Source: DASSNR01 sp036278935
GTDB taxonomy: Bacteria; Gemmatimonadota; Gemmatimonadetes; Gemmatimonadales; Gemmatimonadaceae
Assembly (NCBI GenBank): GCA_036278935.1
Contig: DASUKA010000146.1
Coordinates: 35,401 to 99,400, forward strand
Direction: 5' to 3'
DNA length: 64,000 nt
Position 1 is the first letter of the stretch. Each line of letters begins with the position of its first letter. The translations under genes and the position numbers were made by a program. A model generated the notes under the pieces. That model saw only the letters and a program-made list of their open reading frames with translations, was not told the DNA's origin and made no database searches. Of this stretch, positions 32,918-41,000 are shown piece by piece.

Positions 32918-33597
32918 ATGCCCCGCTCCGGCGTGAAGGGCTGGGGAAGCCCGGTCACCCTCCGGCGAGGACGGCGCGTGCGCAGCAACTGCTGGAGATC
33001 GCCCCAGCAGCGACAGTCGCGCTCGCGTGCCGCATCGAGCAACCGCAGCAGGATAGCCGCGGTGGCCAGTGCGTCGCCGCCGGCGCGGTGACGCCCCGGA
33101 ATAGCAATGCTGTAATGGCGCGCTAGCGCATCGAGCCGCCGGCTGGGAAGCGACGGGAGCACGCGCCGGGCGAGCCGGACGGTACAGAGTTGACGCGCAT
33201 CCAGTTGCTCCCCCGTGGCCCGGGCCACTTCCGCGCTCACGAAGCGCCAGTCGAACGCCACGTTGTGCGCGACGAACACGTGTCCGCGCATGATCCGCAT
33301 CACATCGGCGCAGATGTCGCCGAAGGTGGGAGCCGTGCGCACCATGCTCCAGGTGATGTGTGTGAGCGCACTGATGAACGGAGGGATGGGCCGCCCGGGA
33401 TTCACGAGCGTTTCGTATCGCTCGGCGATGACGCCATTGCGCACCACGACCGCCGCGAACTCCGTGATGCGGTCGCCGGCAAAGGGCCGCATCCCCGTCG
33501 TCTCCACGTCCACCACCACATACGACAGCGCATGCAGGGCGTCAACGCTCACCGGGCGATCCGGCTCCGGTGCATCCGGCCGCGGCGTCACGACCAC
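32914..33597 (-). CDS. DnaQ-like 3'-5' exonuclease (DEDDh)
   Basis: The 227-residue protein contains the three exonuclease motifs: YVVVDVETTGMRP (Exo I, Asp-Glu), HNVAFDWRF (Exo II, Asp), and HRAGGDALAT (Exo III, His and Asp). This is the DEDDh type of the Pol III epsilon subunit, RNase T or the PolC exonuclease. It is stand-alone, without a polymerase or UvrC-like nuclease domain. A proofreading or RNA/DNA trimming role is possible. The GTG start overlaps the arginine deiminase stop by 10 nt. Confidence 0.85.
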   Translation of the reverse strand: MVVTPRPDAPEPDRPVSVDALHALSYVVVDVETTGMRPFAGDRITEFAAVVVRNGVIAERYETLVNPGRPIPPFISALTHITWSMVRTAPTFGDICADVMRIMRGHVFVAHNVAFDWRFVSAEVARATGEQLDARQLCTVRLARRVLPSLPSRRLDALARHYSIAIPGRHRAGGDALATAAILLRLLDAARERDCRCWGDLQQLLRTRRPRRRVTGLPQPFTPERGI

Positions 33598-34823
33598 GGA
33601 TCGTCGCGGATGAGTGGCAGCGACATGCAGCGCGGTCCTCCCCCGCCCCGCACCAGCTCGCTCCCCTCGAAGGTGATGACCGCCCGCTCGCCGTCCCGTA
33701 CCCGCGCCTCACCGGTCAGGAAGGCCACGCCGGGGATGAGCCGGAAACCCATCTTCTCCAGCTCGCAGAGGGTGGCCTCGTTGCGAGCATACGAGAGCAC
33801 GACACCCGGTCGGGCCGCGAAGAAGTTGCACCCCGATGCCCACTGCTCCCGGTCCTGGACAATGCGTCGCTCGCCGCCGCAGAACACCGGTTCCATCGGC
33901 AGACCCGCCGCCTGCAGCGCCGCGAAGATGTTGGGCATCTCGCTCATGTGCTGATGCCCCTTGCGACGGGACAGGATGGCCAGCCGTTCGGCGCCGACGA
34001 AGTGCGGCGGATAGATGGCGCAGAGGTCGCGGTCGAGCTGCGTGAAGATCATGTCCAGGTGGATCGCCGTATGCTCCTTGGGCATCACCACCACAATCGC
34101 GTCGGTGATCTGCGTCCGGTCGAAGAGGAGTGCGAGCAGTGTGTCAATGGCCGACGGGCTCGTCCGCTCACTGAAGCCGATCATGACCGTGTCGGCGCGC
34201 AGCGGGTGGATATCGCCCCCTTCGAGCGTGTAGTTGTGGCGCCGTTCGGCGGCGCCATCGTACAGAATGCCGCTGTTCTGCAGCATAGGATGATGCCGGA
34301 ACAGCGCGCGCATGATGAGCTCCTCGGACCATCGGATGCCGTAGCGCATGGACCCGATCATCGCGTGAGTGCCCATGACCATGGCGCTATCGCGCGTGAA
34401 CAGCAGGTTGGGGAGTGGCGGCAGAACATAGCCGGTCTCGTTGAGCGCCCTGGCGAGCGGGCCGGGCTCTTCTTCCACCCCGTCGATCAGCATGCGCGCG
34501 AGCTCGCGTGGCTTGCGCTCCGTGAATTCGCGCGCCAGCGGACTGGACGGCACGATATCCATCATCTCGCGGATCAACAGGTCCCGGGCGTCCTCCGATT
34601 GCAGCACATCGGCCAGCAGATCGCGGACGAAGTACACCTGGGCGAAGCGCTCGAGGATGGCGACGAAATGGCGGTGCTCGCGCTGTGCCAGATCGACATC
34701 GATGATGTCATCGTACAGATAGTCCTCGCGCGTTTCCGGCGTGACGGCGAGGAGCTCCGGCCCGGGGGTATGGACGAGCACGGCATGCAGCCGACCGATC
34801 TCCGACGTGACGTGCAAGGTCAT
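33588..34823 (-). CDS. arcA: arginine deiminase
   Basis: The 411-residue enzyme converts arginine to citrulline and ammonia, the first step of the anaerobic ADI pathway. Diagnostic motifs are LPNLLFTRDSA, LEGGDIHPL, KEHTAIHLDMIFTQLD with the catalytic His, and the nucleophile Cys in GGGPRCMSLPL near the C-terminus. ATG 34823 was chosen because MTLHVTSEIGRLHAVLVHTP is the conserved start. No ornithine carbamoyltransferase or carbamate kinase is in the window. The Rex operator 73 nt upstream may link it to NADH/NAD status. Confidence 0.9.
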   Translation of the reverse strand: MTLHVTSEIGRLHAVLVHTPGPELLAVTPETREDYLYDDIIDVDLAQREHRHFVAILERFAQVYFVRDLLADVLQSEDARDLLIREMMDIVPSSPLAREFTERKPRELARMLIDGVEEEPGPLARALNETGYVLPPLPNLLFTRDSAMVMGTHAMIGSMRYGIRWSEELIMRALFRHHPMLQNSGILYDGAAERRHNYTLEGGDIHPLRADTVMIGFSERTSPSAIDTLLALLFDRTQITDAIVVVMPKEHTAIHLDMIFTQLDRDLCAIYPPHFVGAERLAILSRRKGHQHMSEMPNIFAALQAAGLPMEPVFCGGERRIVQDREQWASGCNFFAARPGVVLSYARNEATLCELEKMGFRLIPGVAFLTGEARVRDGERAVITFEGSELVRGGGGPRCMSLPLIRDDPWS

Positions 34824-34894
34824 GGTGTCCGAAGATAACCGGCCGGGGCGCTCCGGGGAACGTTCCGCTAGCAATGCGCGGAGCGAGGCGGTAA

Positions 34895-34914
34895 CTTGTG
34901 AATCAATTCACAAG
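34895..34914. promoter_or_regulatory. Rex operator (ROP) between arcA and rex
   Basis: TTGTGAATCAATTCACAA at 34896-34913 is a perfect palindrome and matches the Rex consensus TTGTGAA-N4-TTCACAA at every fixed position. It lies 13 nt before the rex start and 72 nt before the divergent arcA start. Rex should bind here when NADH is low, repressing its own gene and possibly arcA. A second 10-bp palindrome GGAACGTTCC lies at 34857-34866, nearer arcA. Confidence 0.88.
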
Positions 34915-34926
34915 CTGGCCCCATCC

Positions 34927-35553
34927 GTGAAACACATCGCTGATTCCACTGTTCGCCGTCTCTCCCTCTACCTTCGCTTTCTGGAAGAGTTCGAAGCGCG
35001 CGGCCTCACCACCATCTCCAGCGACGAGCTGGCCGCACGCGGTGGCACCACCTCCGCGCAGGTGCGGAAGGACCTCTCCTGCTTCGGTTCCTTCGGCAAG
35101 CGCGGCCTTGGCTATTCGGTCCCGCAGCTGGCACGGCGCCTTCGCGAGATACTCGGCCTCCAGCGCGAGTGGCGGGTCATCATCATTGGCGCGGGGAAGA
35201 TCGGCGCCGCGCTCGCGCAGTATCAAGGGTTCCGCCAGCGAGGCTTCCGCGTTGCGGCCGTGCTGGACGCGGATCCCGCCAAGATCGGCCGCACTATCGA
35301 TGGCTTCGTGATCCAGAGCATCGATGAGCTGGATCGGGTGGGGGCACGCGAGCGAGCGGACATCGCCGTCATCGCGGTGCCCGCCGAAGGGGCGCAACAC
35401 GTGGCGGATCGCGTCATCCGCGCAGGGATCCGCGGCATCATGAACTTCGCACCACTCCAACTGCACGTGCCCGACTCGGTCACCTTGCGCACCGTCAACA
35501 TGGCGCTCGAGCTCGAGGGGCTCTCGTTCGCATTGAGCAACAGCCGGGAATAG
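34927..35553 (+). CDS. rex: redox-sensing transcriptional repressor Rex
   Basis: The 208-residue repressor senses the NADH/NAD ratio. An N-terminal winged helix (residues 1-80) includes TVRRLSLYLRFLEEF, SSDELAARGGTTSAQVRKDL and SCFGSFGKRGLGYSV. The Rossmann domain has IIIGAGKIGAALAQY and ends with a C-terminal swapped helix. GTG 34927 gives the normal length and lies just behind the operator; upstream in-frame codons would place coding sequence over it. It converges on rsmA with a 12-nt gap. Confidence 0.95.
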   Translation: MKHIADSTVRRLSLYLRFLEEFEARGLTTISSDELAARGGTTSAQVRKDLSCFGSFGKRGLGYSVPQLARRLREILGLQREWRVIIIGAGKIGAALAQYQGFRQRGFRVAAVLDADPAKIGRTIDGFVIQSIDELDRVGARERADIAVIAVPAEGAQHVADRVIRAGIRGIMNFAPLQLHVPDSVTLRTVNMALELEGLSFALSNSRE

Positions 35554-35565
35554 CGTGTCTCGCCG

Positions 35566-36390
35566 TTACGCTTCCTTCCCGGGGCCGTGCGGCGCGGCGT
35601 GCAGAAGCGCCGCGAATTGCCCCGGGGTGAGCGTCTCCGGCCGCGCCAGGGGCGCGATGCCGCTCGCGTGGAGCAGGACATCGGCGGTGGCCGCATCAAG
35701 CCCGAAGATCGTGCGCGCCACGCGTCGCATCTGCTTGCGGCGCAGGGCGAAGCTGTCCTGCACGAGCCGGCGATAGCGCGCCGCGTCCGATGGCGCGATG
35801 ACCGTCTCCATGCGCGGCGTCACCCGCACCACGGCCGAGTCGACGGCTGGGGGCGGCTGAAACGCCGCGGCGCGTACGGGGAACAGCAGCTCGGTGGTAG
35901 CGAGCGCCTGAAGGTTCACCGAGAGCGCGCCATACGTCCGTGTCCCAGGCAGTGCCGTCATTCGCTCCGCAACTTCCCGCTGTACGAGAAACACCGCGCA
36001 CCTGGGCTGCGGCGGCTCGAGCGCACGGAAGAGGATCGGCGTGGTGATATAGTACGGCACGTTCCCCACCAGGGTGAACGGCCCGCCGGCAACCTCTCCC
36101 AGCGCGACGTCCAGCACATCGGCTTGCAGGATGCTCACGCGGGCGTTGTTCCCGAACCGCTCTCTCAGCAGGGTGGCCAGCGCCCGATCGAGCTCGATGG
36201 CAACCACGCGCCCGGCGCGCTCCTGCAGCGCCGCCGTGAGTGATCCCCGCCCCGCCCCGATCTCCACCACGGTCTCGTTCCCCGTGAGCCGGGCCGCATC
36301 GGCGATGCGCGCGAGAATACGGGGATCGTTCAGAAAGTGCTGCCCCAGCTGTCGCCGAACGGGCGGATGGCTCGCATGGCGTTCCGTCAT
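35566..36390 (-). CDS. rsmA: 16S rRNA (adenine1518/1519-N6)-dimethyltransferase
   Basis: The 274-residue KsgA-type enzyme dimethylates two adjacent adenines near the 3' end of 16S rRNA. RRQLGQHFLNDPRILARI is the family N-terminus. VVEIGAGRGSLTAAL is the SAM motif, and NVPYYITTPIL is motif IV (NVPY in place of NLPY). FQPPPAVDSAVVRV follows. The length is typical. The gene is the last of the long minus-strand run that begins with recJ. Confidence 0.95.
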   Translation of the reverse strand: MTERHASHPPVRRQLGQHFLNDPRILARIADAARLTGNETVVEIGAGRGSLTAALQERAGRVVAIELDRALATLLRERFGNNARVSILQADVLDVALGEVAGGPFTLVGNVPYYITTPILFRALEPPQPRCAVFLVQREVAERMTALPGTRTYGALSVNLQALATTELLFPVRAAAFQPPPAVDSAVVRVTPRMETVIAPSDAARYRRLVQDSFALRRKQMRRVARTIFGLDAATADVLLHASGIAPLARPETLTPGQFAALLHAAPHGPGKEA

Positions 36391-36409
36391 GCGCGTTCAA
36401 GCCGGAGCG

Positions 36410-37999
36410 TCAACTTCGGACCACGACCATGGCCTGGTCGTCGGGCTGCACCGTTTCCCCGGTATAGTCCGACAGCTGGGCGAAGACGCGTTGCAGGATG
36501 GCGAGAGGAGATTCGGTGCGGTAGCGGCGCACGAGATCCAGCACAGGCTGCTCGCCAAACCGCATCCCGAACCGGTTGCGCGCATCGCTCACCCCGTCGG
36601 TAAAGAGCACCAGCAGATCCTTTCCCCGGTTCCAGGGGGCGGTGACAGCCGCCGGCAGCATCTCGACCATGCCGAGCGGCGGATCGGTGGCCGGCAGTCG
36701 TTCCACGATCCCACTGCCTGTCACGCGAAAGGCGTGCGGATGGCCGGCGTTCGCATAGCGCAGCGTGCCCGCGTCCCGGTCGATGACTCCGTAGAAGGCG
36801 GAGATGAACATCTCCGTGGAGATCAGCTCCTCCCGGAGTGTGGCGAAGAGCGCGGCGAGCATCTCGCCCGGATCGTTCGACGACTGCGCGTGGATGGCAG
36901 AGGCGCTCATGGCGAGCGCCATGATGAGCGCGGCACGGTAGCCGTGGCTCGACACGTCGCCGATCATCACGCCGGTGCGGCCGCCGCCAAGACGAAACAG
37001 GTTATAGAAATCGCCGCCCACACTTTCCGTCGGCACCACGCGCGCTGCCACGTGCGCCGACGGCGCCGCCAGCTCGGTGCGCGGCAGGAGCTTCATCTGC
37101 AGGTCGTGCGCGAGCGCGAGCTCCTGCACGAGCCGCTGCTGGCTGAGCGACGCGCGGACGAGGCGCGCGTTCTGGATGGCCGTGCCAATCTGCGTGGCGA
37201 TGGCGGCGATCAGCTTCTGGTCACCAGCCGTAAACGCCTGCCCCGACCGGCGATCGGAGAGATTCACGACACCCAGCGGGAGCGGGCCTCCGTTGGGCGC
37301 CGTCCACATGATGGGCACCGACAGCATCGGTCCCCGCCGGTAGAGCGCCTCCGACTCGCATTGGTCCGATTCGTCTTCCACAATGACTGATCGTTGCTCG
37401 CGAAAGACGCGCGCCGAGATGCTGCATGGATCGTCCAGCGCAATGGGGGGGACGTCGAGCACGGGGACACCGAGCGCCGCGACGGCCTGGAGGGTGTCCG
37501 TTACGCGATCGTGCTCCAGGATCGTACCGCGATGCGCGCCCACGGTTTCGGAGATCTCGCGCAGGATCGTGGCCGCGGCCTCTTCCAGCGACACCGTCCG
37601 CCCGAGAATCTCCGTGATCGTGTACAGCAGGTTGATCTCCTCGTACCGCTCTGCCAACTCGTTGGCGGCGTGCTCCACCTCGATGGCCGATTGCAGGTAC
37701 TGCGAGACCACTGGAAGCAGGAACCGGATGTACCGGTCCAGGTCACGCTGCCCATCCGAACCGGGGCCGAGTACGAGCCATGCCCGCCGCGAACCGGGAA
37801 TCGGCGCGACGAGCATATTGCCCTCGGGCGAGGCAGTGTGGTATGGCTCGCTCCGCTCGAGCGGCGGTGGTGTGCTTGGCGCGTCGCTGGGCGCGACGGC
37901 AATCCGCTGAGTCCCGCGCCCGTCGTCCCCCTCCCACACCGCCGCCCGGCATCCCGTGGCCTGCACGAAGGCCGCGAGGACTCCGGTGAGATCAGTCAT
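36410..37999 (-). CDS. SpoIIE/RsbU-type PP2C phosphatase with GAF domain
   Basis: The 529-residue protein has a GAF-like sensor region (about 125-285, LLYTITEILGRTVSLEEAA onward). A short coiled linker and a PP2C-type SpoIIE domain follow (about 310-529). Phosphatase motifs are ESVGGDFYNLF, VMIGDVSSHGYRAAL, YANAGHPHAF and LFTDGVSDARN with the metal-binding Asp residues. It should dephosphorylate the STAS protein encoded two genes upstream. It overlaps the kinase gene by 8 nt. This is the phosphatase arm of a partner switch. Confidence 0.9.
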   Translation of the reverse strand: MTDLTGVLAAFVQATGCRAAVWEGDDGRGTQRIAVAPSDAPSTPPPLERSEPYHTASPEGNMLVAPIPGSRRAWLVLGPGSDGQRDLDRYIRFLLPVVSQYLQSAIEVEHAANELAERYEEINLLYTITEILGRTVSLEEAAATILREISETVGAHRGTILEHDRVTDTLQAVAALGVPVLDVPPIALDDPCSISARVFREQRSVIVEDESDQCESEALYRRGPMLSVPIMWTAPNGGPLPLGVVNLSDRRSGQAFTAGDQKLIAAIATQIGTAIQNARLVRASLSQQRLVQELALAHDLQMKLLPRTELAAPSAHVAARVVPTESVGGDFYNLFRLGGGRTGVMIGDVSSHGYRAALIMALAMSASAIHAQSSNDPGEMLAALFATLREELISTEMFISAFYGVIDRDAGTLRYANAGHPHAFRVTGSGIVERLPATDPPLGMVEMLPAAVTAPWNRGKDLLVLFTDGVSDARNRFGMRFGEQPVLDLVRRYRTESPLAILQRVFAQLSDYTGETVQPDDQAMVVVRS

Positions 38000-38471
38000 G
38001 GCGCCTGAGCGTCATGCGGACCACGTTCCCGTGATCCGTGTACCGCTCGACGCGGTCCATCAGCGCCGCCATGAGGAAGAGCCCGCGGCCTTCTTCGCGG
38101 TAGATGTTTTCCGGGCGCGTGGGGTCCACGAGGCACTCGCAGATATCGAAGCCCGCCCCTTCATCCACGACTTCCACCACAAGTCGCTCAGGGGTGACTT
38201 CGGTACGCACGCACACGCGCTTCTCCGGGTTCTCATCGTTCCCGCGCAGTATCGCGTTCGAGAGCGCCTCCGTGAGCGCCACCCGCACGTTGAGCGCGCA
38301 GGCGCGCGGGGGATACCGCAGCGCCTGGCATTGTCGCATGACCAGGTCCACCACGGCATCGATGCAGCGGACATCACTCGGCATCTCCAGCTCAACGGCC
38401 GCACGAGTCTGATGTGGCCCGGGCACGGGTGGATGGCGGTCAGCGCCCGGCATCGGCCCGTTGCTCTCCAT
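37992..38471 (-). CDS. RsbW-like anti-sigma factor/serine kinase (HATPase)
   Basis: The 159-residue protein is a GHKL-type ATPase of the anti-sigma family. The N box is LTEALSNAILRGN, the G1 box DEGAGFD, and the G2 region REEGRGLFLMAAL. The N-terminal 25 residues are Pro-rich and variable. Such proteins bind a sigma factor and phosphorylate a STAS antagonist. Lying between the STAS and phosphatase genes, it completes the switch. No sigma factor gene is adjacent, so the target is unknown. Confidence 0.87.
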   Translation of the reverse strand: MESNGPMPGADRHPPVPGPHQTRAAVELEMPSDVRCIDAVVDLVMRQCQALRYPPRACALNVRVALTEALSNAILRGNDENPEKRVCVRTEVTPERLVVEVVDEGAGFDICECLVDPTRPENIYREEGRGLFLMAALMDRVERYTDHGNVVRMTLRRHD

Positions 38472-38495
38472 GTTGGTCCGGTGGTACGCGCCGGC

Positions 38496-38828
38496 TCAAA
38501 AACTCTCCAGCGCGCGGTCCCGGGTATCCGCGATCTGGAAGAGCGTATCGAGCTTGGTCAGCTCGAAGAGCGTCTTCAGGTCATCGTTCAGGTTGGCGAG
38601 GCGCAACTCCCCACCCTGTTCGCGGATCTTCTTGGAGAGCGAGACCAGCACCCCAAGGCCGGAGCTGTCGATGTAGCCGGTCTGGCTGAAGTCGATCAGG
38701 AATTTCTTCCCACCACGGTCGAGCTCGTCGAGCACCTTCTGCTTCAGCTCCTGCCGATTCCCGACGATCAGCTGCCCTTCGACGTCCACTACGACGATGT
38801 CTCCCTGCTTCTCGATCGTGAAGCTCAT
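38496..38828 (-). CDS. STAS-domain anti-sigma factor antagonist
   Basis: The 110-residue protein matches SpoIIAA/RsbV. The phosphorylation site is in FSQTGYIDSSGLGVLVSL (Ser of DSSGLG). The N-terminal strand MSFTIEKQGDIVVVDVEGQL and LKTLFELTKLDTLFQI are typical of the fold. Its ATG overlaps the pta stop as ATGA, so it is made together with phosphotransacetylase. The kinase gene follows after 24 nt. Confidence 0.92.
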   Translation of the reverse strand: MSFTIEKQGDIVVVDVEGQLIVGNRQELKQKVLDELDRGGKKFLIDFSQTGYIDSSGLGVLVSLSKKIREQGGELRLANLNDDLKTLFELTKLDTLFQIADTRDRALESF

Positions 38829-39847
38829 GAGTCGTTCTCCCCGGGGAATCCACACGCATCTATGCACACCATTCCGGTCGCCTGCAGCGCCGCGATGGCC
38901 GCGACATTGATAATGTCATCCACCGACGCGCCGCGTGACAAGTCATTGCACGGCTTCGCCAGTCCCTGCACGATCGGCCCGATCGCCTCGGCCTGGGTGA
39001 GGCGCTGGACCAGCTTGTACGCGATGTTCCCCGCGTCCAAGGACGGAAAGACGAGTACGTTGGCGCTGCCGGCGACCACACTGCCCGGCGCCTTGCGCGC
39101 CCCGACGGCGGGAACAAGTGCTGCGTCCCCCTGCAATTCTCCATCCACCGCCAGCCCCGGCGCTCGCGCCCGGATCAGCGCCACTGCCTCGCGCACGACA
39201 TCCACCCGCGGCCCGCTGCCGCTTCCCAGAGTGCTGAACGACAGCAACGCCACCCGCGGCTCGTCTCCAACGATATGCGCCCGATCCCGCGCGGATGCAA
39301 TAGCAATGTCCGCCAGTTGGGATGCAGCGGGCAGCGGCACCACCGCGCAGTCGGCGAAGGTCAGCACCTCCGCGGCGCTGCCGCGAAAAGGCGGCACCAC
39401 CATGTAAAATGCACCCGACAGTGTGCGGCTACCGGCCGCGAGCCCCACACACCCGAGCGCGGCCCGCAGCACGTCCGCCGTAGTGCGCACGGCGCCCGCC
39501 ACACAGCCATCCACCTCGTCCAGCGCCACCAGGGCATCAGCGAACAGGAGCGGATCCAGCGTGCTCGCCGCCGGCACCGCTTGCGGTCCCTTGCTCCGCG
39601 CCCGCGCGGCGAGCAACGCCTCAACCGCCGGGCGGCGCGAATCGGTCACCGGATCGACCACCTCAACCGCCGATGGACGCGCTCCACGGCCGCTGCCCGC
39701 CCGATCGAGCACCAGCACCGGTTGCACGATGTCGGTGCGCGCGAGGATCTCGACGGCTTTGAGCACCCGCTCATCGCTGCTTTCTGGAAAGATGATGCGC
39801 TTGCGCACGGCCGCGGCCCGCTCGCGCAGGGTGTCCGTGAAGCTCAT
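38825..39847 (-). CDS. pta: phosphate acetyltransferase
   Basis: The 340-residue enzyme interconverts acetyl-CoA and acetyl phosphate. RIIFPESSDERVLKAVEIL is the family start, and the PTA_PTB fold shows LSFSTLGSGSGPRVDVVREA, GELQGDAAL, GSANVLVFPSLDAGNIAYKL and the C-terminal Rossmann-like end. It is the short form, without the N-terminal DRTGG or BioD-like domain. No ackA is in the window. It is tightly coupled to coaD upstream and the STAS gene downstream. Confidence 0.9.
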   Translation of the reverse strand: MSFTDTLRERAAAVRKRIIFPESSDERVLKAVEILARTDIVQPVLVLDRAGSGRGARPSAVEVVDPVTDSRRPAVEALLAARARSKGPQAVPAASTLDPLLFADALVALDEVDGCVAGAVRTTADVLRAALGCVGLAAGSRTLSGAFYMVVPPFRGSAAEVLTFADCAVVPLPAASQLADIAIASARDRAHIVGDEPRVALLSFSTLGSGSGPRVDVVREAVALIRARAPGLAVDGELQGDAALVPAVGARKAPGSVVAGSANVLVFPSLDAGNIAYKLVQRLTQAEAIGPIVQGLAKPCNDLSRGASVDDIINVAAIAALQATGMVCIDACGFPGENDS

Positions 39848-40332
39848 CCGCCGAACCGCCGCCGCAACGCCTGCTCGACCACCGGATTCACCAGGTCGGC
39901 GGTCCGGCCGCCGAACTGCGCGATCTCACGCACCAGACTCGAGCTCACATAGGTGAGGTCGATGCTCGGCACCATGAACAGGGTTTCCAGCTGCTCATTC
40001 AGGTGCCGGTTCATGAGGGCCATCTGGTACTCATACTCAAAGTCGCTGACGGCGCGGAGCCCCCGCAGCGAGATCGTCGCCCCCACCTCGCGCGCCAGCT
40101 CCACCAGCAGTCCATGGAACTGCCGGACCTCAATGCGGCAGTCGTCCCCAACCGCGGCACGAATGAATTCCATCCGCTCCTCAACGCTGAACAGCGGCTG
40201 CTTGGCCACGTTGGTCGCCACCGCCACCACGAGGCGATCCACGAACGAGAGGCTGCGCCGGATGAGATCCTCATGCCCGCGCGTGATGGGGTCGAAGCTG
40301 CCGGCGTAGATGGCAATGCGGGAAGAGGGCAC
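39844..40332 (-). CDS. coaD: phosphopantetheine adenylyltransferase
   Basis: The 162-residue enzyme makes dephospho-CoA from phosphopantetheine and ATP. RIAIYAGSFDPITRGHEDLI carries the nucleotidyltransferase motif (T/HxGH). SLRGLRAVSDFEYEYQMALMN and YVSSSLVREIAQFGG (the SSS motif) complete it. GTG 40332 gives the normal length; the upstream open frame runs through a repeat-rich spacer and is not conserved. Its 3' end overlaps the pta start as ATGA. Confidence 0.94.
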   Translation of the reverse strand: MPSSRIAIYAGSFDPITRGHEDLIRRSLSFVDRLVVAVATNVAKQPLFSVEERMEFIRAAVGDDCRIEVRQFHGLLVELAREVGATISLRGLRAVSDFEYEYQMALMNRHLNEQLETLFMVPSIDLTYVSSSLVREIAQFGGRTADLVNPVVEQALRRRFGG

Positions 40333-40470
40333 GGGTCGTGAGTTATGGGTTGTGAGGAACGGGCATCGGGAGTCGGGTGTCGGGTGGGCGCGCAGAGGTT
40401 CCTCGGTCGCTGCGCTCCCTCGGAATGACGGCATTGCTTCCGCCGTTCCCTCCACCCTACCCCCTACTCC
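40333..40470. repeat. degenerate repeat spacer between rsmD and coaD
   Basis: The left part is a run of units such as GGTCGTGAGTTATGGGTTGTG and CGGGAGTCGGGTGTCGGGT (40335-40384, listed in two parts). The right part is pyrimidine-rich with CCCTACTCCCTACTCCCGAC. GTGTCGGG on the left pairs with CCCGACAC on the right. The motif resembles the GTTGTGAG elements found in other spacers here. Confidence 0.5.
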
Positions 40471-40992
40471 CTACTCCCGACACTCATACATCGTGATCGC
40501 CGTATCGCCGTAGCGTCGAACATCCTGGCCCTGCGGCAGAACCTCGCGTGCCGAGTGCTCGATACCGAGTATCGTGGCGAAGGGCACTTCCAGCCAGCGG
40601 CGTGCAACACGCGCGGCCATGTCGAGCGTGTACGGTGGATCGGCAAACGCCACATCGTATGCGTGGGGTTCGAGTTTTTCAATGAAGCGGAGTGCGTCGC
40701 CACGATGAATCGCTGCGCGGTCGCCTGCGTCCAGCGTCCGGGCATTCTTCCGCAGTGCGTTCAGGCTCTGCGCGCTCACATCCACGAAGTCGGCGCTCGC
40801 GGCACCACGCGAGAGGGCCTCGAAGCCTAGCGCGCCCGAGCCGGCGCAGAGGTCCAGCACGCGCGCATCGGGGAGGTCGCGCTGCACGATGCTCATCCAT
40901 GCTTCGCGGACACGGTCGGCGGTGGGGCGCACCCGGGAGTCACAAGGCGCCGCGATGACGCGCCCTCCCCAGCGGCCACCCACGATGCGCAT
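40471..40992 (-). CDS. rsmD: 16S rRNA (guanine966-N2)-methyltransferase
   Basis: The 173-residue SAM enzyme starts MRIVGGRWGGRVIAAP, the conserved RsmD N-terminus. VLDLCAGSGALGFEALSRGA binds SAM and ADPPY is the catalytic N/DPPY motif. The rsmD-coaD order is common in bacteria. Start at 40992 was chosen for the MRIVGG match; the frame continues 63 nt upstream without conserved sequence. Confidence 0.94.
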   Translation of the reverse strand: MRIVGGRWGGRVIAAPCDSRVRPTADRVREAWMSIVQRDLPDARVLDLCAGSGALGFEALSRGAASADFVDVSAQSLNALRKNARTLDAGDRAAIHRGDALRFIEKLEPHAYDVAFADPPYTLDMAARVARRWLEVPFATILGIEHSAREVLPQGQDVRRYGDTAITMYECRE

Positions 40993-41000
40993 GCGCCGGT

